Part shown: positions 54,905 through 64,000 of the stretch, in pieces | Numbering within the stretch: the stretch's first letter is position 1 | Layout of the letters: each line of letters begins with the position of its first letter | Origin: Ilex aquifolium | Taxonomy: Eukaryota; Streptophyta; Magnoliopsida; Aquifoliales; Aquifoliaceae | Direction of reading: 5' to 3' | Assembly (NCBI GenBank): GCA_951799425.1 | Contig: OX637402.1 | Span: 7,344,001-7,408,000 of the forward strand | DNA length: 64,000 bases | The notes under the pieces: model-generated | Databases searched by the model: none | What the model saw: the letters and a program-made list of their open reading frames with translations, nothing else | Told to the model about the DNA's origin: nothing | Program-made: the position numbers and the translations under genes

Positions 54905-56910
54905 TTGGCAAATATTGGGGGAAAGGGTGTTACTAGGACTTATTCCTCTTCGGATCAACTTCCTTTTTCGGTTAGACTTCTGCTACTGTATGATGTTCAT
55001 CAACTCAGATCTCCCAGGAAGAAAACATTGGTTACTCGACAATAGTGGTCTTCGTATAGAAACGAGGAACACCCATGCTCTGAGAAGACAGTAGAGGCCC
55101 TTCCTCTCTACTACTAGACTATTCTTAGTTGGGTTTTTTCTGGTTTTTAACAACCACAATCGCATGCATACGAATTCAAAACAAGTAATACAATCCATTT
55201 ATACAGTCCTTAATTTATTGCATGCCCATCCCTGCTCTAATATGAGGGATTTAATTTTCAAAAGCAAAGAAATTCAAGTTGAAAGGAACAGGGTAGGCAC
55301 CTGTTTGACTACTCCTCTTCTGCTGGATATTCTGTATTGGTCTTCTCTATTCATCTTCATGCAAAGTGGTTCATCTTCATTCAAGCAGCTTTTGGTATAT
55401 TTCTTGATTCTGGGCTTCAATGGAGGGGGAGGATTATGGGTCTGCACATCTCTTGAGATGCAAGTCTCAGGTTATACTTTCTCTCTTTCGTATGTGCAAA
55501 CTCTCTAGATTGTCTATTTTGGGATCTTTCTACTGGAGAATCATGTTCTTGGAGCTGAGATTTATGGTTATTTGCTATTGGTGGTTTATCTTCTTTCTGG
55601 CTCTAAGATTCTGTTATTACTTGGCTGGATATTCATCTTCTATGCACTTATAGTCCCCTTTTGGATGAATATAGCTTTTCAAGGTGGTTCTTTTTGGTAC
55701 TGGGTCTTCTGCAACACTGGATCTCCACCATCTTGCAAAGAAGTTCAACATAAATTATACAAGGCAGGGGATATTTTCAATTATTCAACAAGCAAAAGAG
55801 TTCCAGAAATTACCTCTTTTATTCTTCAAATCGATGATAGCACCAAGTTTCCAGGAGAAGTACTTCTGCTTCAAGATCTTCACTATCTTATAACTCTGTT
55901 ACTGGATCTCCATCCTTATCGATTCAAGATCTCAGATTTCAACTGTTGGATGTTCATGTTCTTCCATTTCTTATTGCTCTCAGTATATTTTCCGATCTTC
56001 TGTTCAGAGGTTTCAAGTAACGTCTCTTTAAAATTCTTCATTTTCATCCCTGTCCGAAGTAAGAGAGGATTTCACAGAGACCTTGGAGGTCTTTCTCAGC
56101 ATCTATGTTCTTCGTTCAGAGTCTTTTTTTTCATTCAGAAGGCTTCACATACTCCCAGAAATTGCTTCGATGGTCAGAGACTTTCCACTTCCCTGTCAGC
56201 CGCCTTATCAATAAGGTGGCTGCCTTATCTCTCGCCTTTTCACATGCCTTATCACAAGCCTTTCACATGCCTTATCATAGGCCATCCCCTTATCAACTAC
56301 GGGTTCCCTTTGCTAGAATTCGACTATCAGCTCACTCTCCTAGCTCAGATCGGCTCTTCTTGGCTTACTCTTTCAGCTCTGCAATTCTCCAGCTCTATTA
56401 CTTCTTAGACGGCAGAGATTTCCATATCAGAAGTGCTCTCAACTCAATTTCGGTTCTCTCACCAGTTTGTTTCAGCTCCTCCACTTGCTCAGGCTTCCAA
56501 CTGTTCAGCTCATATTATCAGCTTAATTCCACCTCCAGCTTATCTCGTGCAGTTGTTATCATGCCGGCCACTCATGACTCATACAACTCTCTTAGCTTGT
56601 CTCTCAGCTCAAGACGCCCACAGCCCATTTACTGCTTATTTGACTCTAGATAGTTGCTATTTTTCCCAGTTCACAGCTCAAAACATCCCTATCATTAATA
56701 TTTAGGGGCAGCATGCTTATTTTCTTTCATTTCATCATTTTTTTTGTAATTAGGCATGCATTTTGCTTCTTGGTTTATTTAATTTTAATTTTAAAAGCCA
56801 TGTAATTAAATTGTATCGAGGGGTAAGGTACATACGTCCCCCTGGCTAGGTGTAATTTAATTTTTTAATCAATAAAATTCTCTTGCACCATCGAGGTTCA
56901 CCAAAAAAAA
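54905..56910 (+). other. Long 3' part of the LINE
   Basis: About 2 kb with no recognisable domain. Overlapping ORFs up to 278 codons exist but look like chance, with no domain and pyrimidine-rich composition. A stretch near 56230-56285 repeats CACATGCCTTATCA. The end has an AATAAAA signal at about 56870 and the A-tail. The length is unusual for an L1 3' end, so an older insertion or captured sequence inside it is possible. Confidence 0.55.
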
Positions 56911-56928
56911 ATGACATAAATTAGGTCA

Positions 56929-59000
56929 GATCAACACTCCACCTCGAAATTTGAAGCTCTCCTTCATTACTTATCACCTTCACACTCTATTTGAGACCCC
57001 CGTTCAATTGCACATGACTCTATACACTCGACCATTGCAGCCTCAATCATCACACCCCTTTGTTCGTGCTTCATCAAGAATTTAGGTACCCGAGTGACCG
57101 TGGTATTTTGATGCTTGTTTGAATTAGTATACCTTTTCAAACTCAAGTTGATAAATATTATATATATATATTGTATAACATTTTTCATAGAGAAATACAC
57201 AGCTTGATATGATAGGGAAAAAGCAAAACAAGCATTTGATACATATATAAGACAAACAATGTACAATTAAATAAACTGTAAAAGAAATTTCATAGCATCA
57301 TATACAGTGCCACACCAGTGAGTTATCATCCTAATAGACCACTCAGGGTCAACATGATCATCCAGATCAATCAAATAAACCTTTTAGGAGACTTCCACGC
57401 CATGGAAGATCTACTCCCTTAAATCAATTCGGTACCCAAGTCTGAAGACCCAAATGACCAAGTATGAAAAATCCTCTACGGCATCAGCCCGGAATTTAAA
57501 ATCCTCTATGGCCTCAGACAAAAATGTTCAAAATGACCAAGTGAAAAATCCTCTACGGCCTCAGCCCGGAATGTAAACTCTTTGCCACTCAACGTTTGTG
57601 CATTTATATTTCATTGAAAAGGATCTCAGAGTTTCTTTCAATATGAAAAATATAAGCAATATGATCATTTCTGATGGTGTAAATCTACCGAAAATGAACT
57701 AGGGGTCAGATATGCGTGGAGTTAAGAGTGGTGTCTGAGCTACAATGCTCGTGTCAAGCAATGCTGGTTGATGCTTAGGGGAATTGAGGAAGGGGAGATA
57801 ACACAACAGAATTACAGTGGTTCACCGGCCTGAGAGCTCGGCTAGTCCACTCTGGAATGGAGACTCTTGCTCCTATATTCTTATTGACGATGTTGAGTAT
57901 GTTACAATGCAGTACAGAGGGGGTTAGGGTTCTTCGTGGCTCTATTTCCTCTCTCCCCTCTCAATGGAGGCCTACCCCCCCCCCTTTTATAGCCTCTTGT
58001 TTACCTCTAATCCGATTTTACTTCCTATAATGAAGGGATCTTCCTCCCTCTCTCTTCGATCCCGGAGTTACCTAAACTCCATATGGCTTGGCTTTAACGG
58101 TCTATATCCCGAGATCTTTGCCTTCTACCGTGGGATCCTCCTTGATATTTGGAGAGGATCTTGGTTGGTTAAGGGTTTTATGCCTTGGTTCCAGCTTGGC
58201 TTCCACTTCGGAGGTGTCCTCTATCATCTTGTTTTCTCCTCGTCTCTTCCCCTATTATCTTGCTCGAGGGAGCCCCAATACTGGCTGGACGAGCTCTGAT
58301 TATGACTCGGATGAGCTCTGCTTTTCTCTGAGCTCCCGAGCTAAGCTCATTATCATCAGTTGCCCCCCAGCCCTTAGCCCAAGTGATATGGGGTAGGGGC
58401 TGAGCTGACCTGAGGCCCCATTAAAGCTGACCTCCAGTTGACGACCTTGATTTTCGTGCGAACAAACCCCTGACGGTTACAGGTAATTATTTCCTTTCCT
58501 CGTTTCCCGCGCACGTTCTCCACTCGGTGCAGTTATCTTTAAATGTCTTTGAATTGACACTAACGGTCATTTTTCCCTCTTGAAACTTCAAGCCTTCCAT
58601 CTTCCATCTTCCCTGCGGATTCAGACTCCCCAATCTTTCGGCGAATCTAAGGTTTTGCTGCAACTCCCTTTCCTTCGAATTGGCGTGTGTGGTTTGCTCC
58701 CCTCGACTTTGGATCGCTGTTCATCCTCGATTAGGTATGTTCTTAGCTCTTTACCTGTTATTTTCGTTCTGGATCCCTCGAATCTGAGGTGGTTTCTTCA
58801 TTTTTGGACTTTTCGACTCTGTTATTTTAGGAACAGAGGTTTTTCCCTGATTCATCTTCCCCATTTTTTGGACCCTTATTCTACCGCTAGAATTTTTATC
58901 ATCGCTCATAGTTGTGTCGACCCAAAATTTCTTAAGGAGTGTTTTTTCTGAAATTCATCCGCTCTACAGGTCTTTCAAGCTTCCCTTTTCTTGCCCAACT
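56929..59000 (+). other. Unassigned sequence, possible promoter and leader of the next gene
   Basis: No protein domain. An imperfect repeat based on AATCCTCTACGGC and CAGCCCGGAAT lies at 57471-57580. Around 57810-57850 an ACAGTGGTTCACCGGCC...GTCCAC motif resembles sequences common in plant LTRs. A C-run followed by TTTTATAGCC (about 57973-57992) is TATA-like. GT-AG boundaries at 58735 and 58969 could mark a leader intron. The family is undetermined. Confidence 0.4.
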
Positions 59001-61780
59001 ATGTCTGCTTCTTCCGAAGCCACCCCTTCCTCTGTTTCCCTCCTAGGAGACCAGTCAGTCGAGGAAGACTCTGACCTAGGAGCTGTAGGTGAGGAGATCG
59101 ACAATTTCCCGGGTGTTGACTTTGTCGAAGCTCAAGCACCCACTGTCAAGCCTTCCTCTACACTATCCCCCGTGGCCCCGAACAAGGGGAAGGGGAAAGT
59201 GAGTGGTGTAGGTGTTTCGGCTCCAGGGGTGTCATCTGCCTTTAGTCATGCCGAGAACGTAGGCCGTAGTGAGGCCAGCCCTTCCCTCATGAAGATTTTG
59301 AGTGCTCGTTATGGATTCCCACCAGGGGTTAAATACTGATGCCCGGACGAGTATACCCCCTATGTCTCTCATGTCCATAAGAAGGTCTGCTTCTTCGTAG
59401 CTGCTTTCAAAAACGGGCTGCGTTTTCCACTTCACCCTTTCATAAAGGGTGTTCTTCAACATTTCAATGTCTGTCCCGCTCAGCTTCCTCCTAATTTCTG
59501 GGGAATCTTGGTGGGCCTACTTGTCTTCTTCAAAATCCATAAGCTTGGAGTTCCCACTATTTCCCTGCTTACACACTTTTACAATGTCAAGTATAATTCC
59601 TCGGAGGGCTTTCTATACATCTCCAGACGTACCAAGACTAAAGTGATCATCGCTGATCCCCCGAGCTCCCACAAACATTGGAAAAAATAATTCTTTTTCG
59701 TGGAAGGCTCTCAATAGGAATTCAATCTTGCAGATAAGACAGACACCCTTCCCATTCCTAGGGCCTGGTCTGTCCCAGAAAACCTAGGTGAGTCTTTGCC
59801 TAACCTTGATTGTAATCGGGCCTTGTGACATTCTCTGACCTTACATTGTTTTCATTGGTTCTTAGGTGAAAGGCTTAAGCTTAGTTCGAAGGACGAAGAG
59901 GTGTTGTTGAAGTTAGAGAGGTGCCCTACGGCAAAATATTATGAGCTCATCCGACCCTTCGTCCTTATAGCGCAAGGGCTCAGTCCCCCCGGGATAGTTA
60001 TAGAATCCCCTACTCCTCTTTCTGTCGAGGCACCTATTCCCTTTCCAGCAGCTGCAACTGAGGTGGCAGGTAGTAGTTTTCTTCTTGTTCATTTCGGGTT
60101 TCCTCCTCTTTCCTTCCAGCTCCTTTTGGCTAATGATGATTCTTCTTTTATGTCCTTCAGGTTCTTCCTCAATGGAGCCATCCCAAGGAGAGCTTAAGGC
60201 CAAGATAGCCCTTCTGAAGGGTAAAAGCAAACGCAAGGCAGAGGTCGGCCCTGTTACTCGGGCTAAGACTCAAAAATTGGGGGTACCCCCTTCTTCTCCA
60301 GCTTTGACATCATCGAAGCAGGTTTAAACATTGAACATCCCACCGGTTGTTGAGGTCTGCCTGCCATCATGGGTTCAGCCCACTTCAAGCCGAACTAACG
60401 AGCCAGGCGAAGCTCCTCCTTCCTCGACTGAGGTCAGGGAAGCTCTGAGGTTGGTCCCTGGCCTTCAACCCAGTAATTTCTTCTATAGTCCCTCAGGGAA
60501 GATTATTGAATCTTTTTCGAAGGAAGCGGGGTGTGCCAAAGCAAAGCGCCCCAAAGTGGAAGAAGGTGAGAAATCCTTTTTTGAGAACAGCGATCTCGCT
60601 GCTGGGGCCATTTCTTCTGTCCTTACTGATTTTGACGTCCAAAGGGCTTCTTTCATGCCTCTTGAGGAGACTATCAGCTCAGCTCTTCAGGGAACAGTTG
60701 TTGTAAGCATTGACATCCTTATACGCCCATTTATTATTATTATTATTTTTTTGACGTAATCTGAAACTCATTACGTAATCTCAAACTCATCACTACCTCT
60801 TCTTTGTTCGTTCTCAGCTGGCCCTCCACGTGAAAGGCTTGGTGAACATAATTCAATCCTCTGAGAGCTCCGACAAAGCTTTACAAGCATATGAGTTTAA
60901 GGTTGCCGAGCTCACCTTTGCTAATGACGACCTCCAGGCCCAACTTCAGAGCCTGCGGGAGCATGCGGAGAAGCAAACTTCTGCTATCCAGAGCTTGGAG
61001 GTGCAGAAGCAGAAAGCCGTAGAAGAGGCGCAAAAGAGTAAAGAGGAACTCAAAAGGGTCTCGGAGGAGCTCAAGCTCAAGACCGAAGCTTGGGTTCAGG
61101 TTAACCAGGAGAAGTTTATGGCCTTGAGTTCCTACAATGAGATGAAAAATGAATATAGTGTGTTGGGGGAGGCGCACGATGTTTTGCTTGCTGAGGTCGA
61201 GATTCAGAAAGCAGCTGTTAAGGAGAGGGACAATCTGATCGCCAAGCTGAAGGATGATGTTGTCACTAAATGGGCTAAGGGGTGGCTCACTTTCCAGGAG
61301 ACAGCCGAGGAAACCTATCCCGAGCTGGACTTCAATTTTGATGTTCCTGCTGAGGAAGATGCAGAGGCTTTAGTTGAAAAGGAGCCCGAGGTTCCTAGCT
61401 CGTCCAATGTCTCCAAAGGAGCTCCTGCGGGTTCTGAAGCGCCTACCTTGCCGACTGGTGTTCAAGCTCTGAGCTTTCCCCTTACTGTACCTATTGTTAC
61501 CTCGGGTACCTCTGAGATCTCCCTGGCCCCTGCTCCTACTGACCTATCTACCTCAGCTCCTTTCTCTGCTGATCTGGTGACGAGGGCTCTAACTGAAGCT
61601 GAGGTTTCTGATCTACCGACTATTCCAGAGACCTCGACTACTATCTTACCGGGAGCTTCATCTGCTAACCCAGCTAGCACTTCTTCTGCTGAGCTTCTGG
61701 GGGCTTCATCTGCTAATCTAGCAGATACTTCTTCTGCTGAGCTGCCGGGCCCTTCTCCTCCAGCCCCTTCAGGACCTTAG
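59001..61780 (+). pseudogene. Gene G1: putative gypsy-type transposon domain plus coiled coil
   Basis: Four exons fit with GT-AG introns and matching phases: 59001-59787, 59866-60069, 60161-60702, 60818-61780. Total coding length is a multiple of three. Exon 1 encodes a Ser/Pro-rich start and a domain (LRFPLHPFIKGVLQHFNVCP, QLPPNFWGILVGLLVFFKIH) like the one annotated in plants as 'putative gypsy type transposon'. Exon 4 encodes a long coiled coil (ELTFANDDLQAQLQSL onward, heptads over about 120 residues), an acidic part and Ser/Ala/Pro-rich repeats. In-frame stops lie at 59337 (TGA), 59688 (TAA), 59715 (TAG) and 60325 (TAA). Function of this family is unknown. Confidence 0.75.
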
Positions 61781-62606
61781 GAATCTATGCTTTCAAATTT
61801 ATTGATGTAAATATTGGATATATACTTTGACTCTGTTTTTGCTTTTGAAACTACTCCATCATTGCTTACTCTTCTAACGTTAACTGTCTTTCTTATCTGC
61901 ACCCTTTGTCTGTGCTCCTTTTATTTTGCCTCTCTTTCTTCTCTGACTGTATTCCTCTTTCCCCCCCTTTGCTTGGAGGAGTTCTTTAGCTCTCCTTTCA
62001 AGCAATATAATCAACATTGGGTGTTCCGCAGAGCCGTTATTGTGCCAAGTTAACGGCTGCAGAGCTAATCGTGTTGATGAGATCATGAGGATTGATCTTG
62101 AGGCTTTGCTTTTTGAGCCTTTGAAGGTAAGAGGTCTTTGAAGGTAAGAGGTCTTCTTTGAGCCGCTTCGGGTTGACGCATGCCCTCTTTCGGTGGTCGA
62201 TCTATTTTATCCGTGGTATGAGCATGGTTTTTGGACTTGAAGCACTTGCTATGGAGATGCTAGGCTGTCAACCGAGCTGACCTTAACTCAGAGAAGCATG
62301 GGGAATATTCTGTTTAGTCGTAGTCATACTCAATTTTAATTATATCGAATGCATTTAGAGGGGTTATCTTGTGTTGATTCTCCTTCCCGCATTTATCCAA
62401 CTGCTTTCCGAAACCGTAACTACCTTCATTAATTAAAAAACCGAAAGGACCGCCGTCACTGCATTCCGTGTGGTTCTTGGTTTCCTAAACGCTTACAGTT
62501 TTACTCAAGGCTTAATATCTCCTGTGTCTCTTTCTCTTTTGCCAAAATATTTATGCGTCTCTTCTTGAATTTCTGCTGTCACTTTCTTTCTTCACCATAA
62601 TCTTTA
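61781..62606 (+). other. Intergenic sequence between G1 and G2
   Basis: No domain. A directly repeated TTTGAAGGTAAGAGGTC occurs at about 62122-62153. The rest is pyrimidine-rich, with a likely leader before 62607. Confidence 0.5.
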
Positions 62607-63571
62607 ATGGCTGCCTCCGCTTCTTCTCTGTTCAAAGAACGTACTTCCTTTGGAATCGAATGGAAGTGGCATTGTCGTTACTTGTCTCCTTCGACCTTAG
62701 AGCCTTCTGATTTAGTAGCCATTAAGAAGCGGTTTTTTCCTTATCTTGATTTGCCTGTGCGAGTTCCTACCCCTGACGAGCCTTGCAACTACCTTTCTCG
62801 AGGGGAAGTCTGCCTTTTTTAGGGTGCAATGGACATGGGACTTCGCCTTCCCATTCATCCGGCGATTGGGCGAGTTCTTGCCTATCATGGCATGTGCCCT
62901 TCTCGCCTTTCCCCTCGAGGGTGGGCTGCTATGGTGAGCTTTTTCCTTTTCTGGCGCCTGTACGGCAACGGTAGGTTCCCTTCCGTCGCCGAGTTCCTTT
63001 ACTTTTTCGTGATTGAAGAGGACTATCCCCCCTGCTTTAGTTTCTTTCGTTGGAGGCAGTTCGATTTACCCCGTTTGGTTTTGGACCTTCCTTCTAATCC
63101 TGAAGGGTGGTCCCAACGCTTCTTTTTTGCTTCCGGGAAGTCTTGGCGGTCTCCTGAGCTGCACTGTCCTGACGCCAGGATTCTACGGTCCTGGGAGAGC
63201 TTTTCTTACCCTGGTATGCTTAAGTCGAGATCTCTTTGAACTTCTTCTCCAAAAGACATATTCTCATTACATTCTGGTGTGTGCAGGTCCTCCGGATCTC
63301 GATCTGCCAGAGATGATGAATGTTCATGAGCTGCTGCTCGTGGTGCCCAGGACTTTTTCTGAGTTGATGACGAATGAAAACCTTTACTTGCTTGGGGCTA
63401 TGGCAACCGAATATGAATTTTCCTCCGTTCCCTATTTTCCTTACTCCAGCAGGTCAGAAGCTTCTTGACTCACTCTACAAGGCTGAGCAGGAGAGGGATG
63501 AGCTGAAGGAGGAGAATGCTCGCCTGAAGGAGGAAGTGGTCGAGCTGAAGTCACTGCTTAAGAAGGATTAG
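62607..63571 (+). pseudogene. Gene G2: second gypsy-type transposon domain gene with coiled coil
   Basis: ATG 62607 begins MAASASSLFKERTSFGIEW. A TAG at 62820-62822 interrupts. The same frame goes on with the domain (MGLRLPIHPAIGRVLAYHGM, SRLSPRGWAAMVSFFLFW, FFASGKSWRSPE). A GT-AG intron fits at 63214-63286 in phase 1, the same phase as the first two introns of G1. Exon 2 reads LVVPRTFSELMTNENLYLLG. A frame change between about 63420 and 63455 leads into a short coiled coil (AEQERDELKEENARLKEEVV) ending at TAG 63569-63571. It is a diverged, shorter relative of G1 on the same strand. Confidence 0.65.
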
Positions 63572-63700
63572 GAGCTCTACCTCCTTGTACTCCCTTTCTT
63601 TCTTGCTTAATGCCCAACTATGTTTCTCTTTATATTTTCTTGAACGCTTGTACTCTTGAACTCTTTGAATGCCAGATCTTTTTTTTTGACCGTATATGTA

Positions 63701-64000
63701 TGAGCTGAGGGGCTCACTCCTTATTAGATGAGCTAGGGAGCCCATTCTGAATTCTGTAAGCTTAGATACTGAGCTGAGGGGCATATCTTGAGCTTCATAA
63801 GCTTGGAGGCTTATTGTTTGTTTATGAGCTGAAGAGCTCATCTTGGATTTTATAAGCTTAGAAGCTTATCGCTTGTATATGAGCTGAAGAGCTCATCTTA
63901 AATTTTATAAGCTTAGAAGCTTATCGTTTGTATATGAGCTGAAGAGCTCATCTTGAATTTTATAAGTTTAGAAGCTTATCGCTTGTATATGAGCTGAAGA
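63701..64000 (+). repeat. 55-bp tandem repeats of paired hairpins
   Basis: Units start at 63826, 63881, 63936 and 63991, exactly 55 bp apart, with degraded GAGCTGAGGGGCTC-type units before them from about 63701. Each unit has GAGCT-GAAG-AGCTC and ATAAGCTT-AG-AAGCTTAT, two perfect stems. The array is cleaner toward the window end and continues beyond it. Tandem arrays in 3' parts of plant gypsy elements are known as satellite seeds. The link to G1/G2 is positional only. Confidence 0.88.

Larger units (their letters stand above)
48966..56910 (+). mobile_element. L1-type LINE with RNase H
   Basis: About 7945 bp ending in AATAAAATTC, CACCAAAAAAAA. It is flanked by the 16-bp duplication ATGACATAAATTAGGT at 48950-48965 and 56911-56926. 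It carries a gag-like ORF1, an ORF2 with endonuclease, RT, zinc region and RNase H, and about 2 kb of further 3' sequence. Long target duplication, A-tail and ORF content are typical of plant L1 elements. Several stops and frameshifts show it is inactive. Confidence 0.95.
1..56928 (+). mobile_element. Athila-type Ty3/gypsy element A, the interrupted base layer
   Basis: One old LTR retrotransposon supplies the fragments 1-1080, 3048-5082, 25769-26012, 28570-30058, 44231-48965 and the last few bases to about 56928. Read in order they give the gag end, protease, RT, RNase H, integrase, a small Cys/His ORF, an env-like ORF3, a 3' untranslated region and a 3' LTR. This is the same order as in the complete element at 30059-44225. 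The five inserts that split it each have a target-site duplication. The coding parts carry many stops and frameshifts, so it is dead and older than its inserts. Its 5' LTR and gag start lie outside the window. The LTR end at 56928 is inferred from a terminal CA. Confidence 0.93.

Noticed and set aside
55572..56408. 278-codon ORF in the LINE 3' part
   Set aside because: Pyrimidine-rich, overlapped by other frames of similar size, no recognisable domain. It looks like chance.
56967..57266. Minus-strand 99-codon ORF after the LINE
   Set aside because: No domain and contains a TA-microsatellite.

Overview
The window is repeat-rich nuclear DNA of a flowering plant, probably a eudicot. It is almost entirely retroelements nested inside one another, and I see no ordinary host gene. 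The plant origin shows in Athila-type and chromovirus Ty3/gypsy elements, an L1-type LINE with an RNase H domain, and primer-binding sites matching plant tRNA-Asp and initiator tRNA-Met. The species cannot be named from the sequence.

The base layer is one old Athila-type element (element A, plus strand). It enters at base 1 within gag and ends with its 3' LTR near 56928. It has been split by five insertions, each with its own target-site duplication (TSD). They are a minus-strand solo LTR (1081-3042, GTCAC), a tandem chromovirus complex T (5083-25763, AAATA), a solo LTR F (26013-28564, CACAT), a full-length Athila-type element B (30059-44225, ATGGA) and an L1 LINE (48966-56910, 16 bp). T is itself split by a third Athila-type element D (15416-23891, TAAAG). 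Removing each insert and one TSD copy restores continuity of the interrupted sequence.

Element B is the most complete. It has two LTRs, a tRNA-Asp primer site, and a fused gag-pol frame with one frameshift and four nonsense codons. A small intact Cys/His-motif ORF and an env-like ORF3 follow, then a long 3' untranslated region. D keeps gag-protease, the noncoding 3' region and LTRs that differ by one base as far as I could compare, but has lost RT, RNase H, integrase and ORF3. It therefore looks like a very recent passenger mobilised in trans. T is an LTR-internal-LTR-internal-LTR array of a chromovirus that lacks RT and RNase H.

The most interesting pattern is regulatory. Each family carries its own CpG-centred palindrome clustered upstream of the LTR TATA box: CGTTCGAACG in B and the solo LTR, GTCCGGAC-type in A and D, CTACCGGTAG in T. 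In B and A the same family-specific palindrome recurs inside the element, just upstream of a second TATA box ahead of ORF3. This suggests an internal promoter for the env-like gene. Conserved noncoding blocks are shared by A, B and D: a 42-nt block near the small ORF and a hairpin-bearing block before the polypurine tract (PPT).

From about 56.9 kb the sequence changes. Two intron-containing, partly broken genes (59.0-61.8 kb and 62.6-63.6 kb) encode the plant 'putative gypsy type transposon' domain followed by a coiled coil. A 55-bp tandem repeat of paired hairpins runs off the window end.
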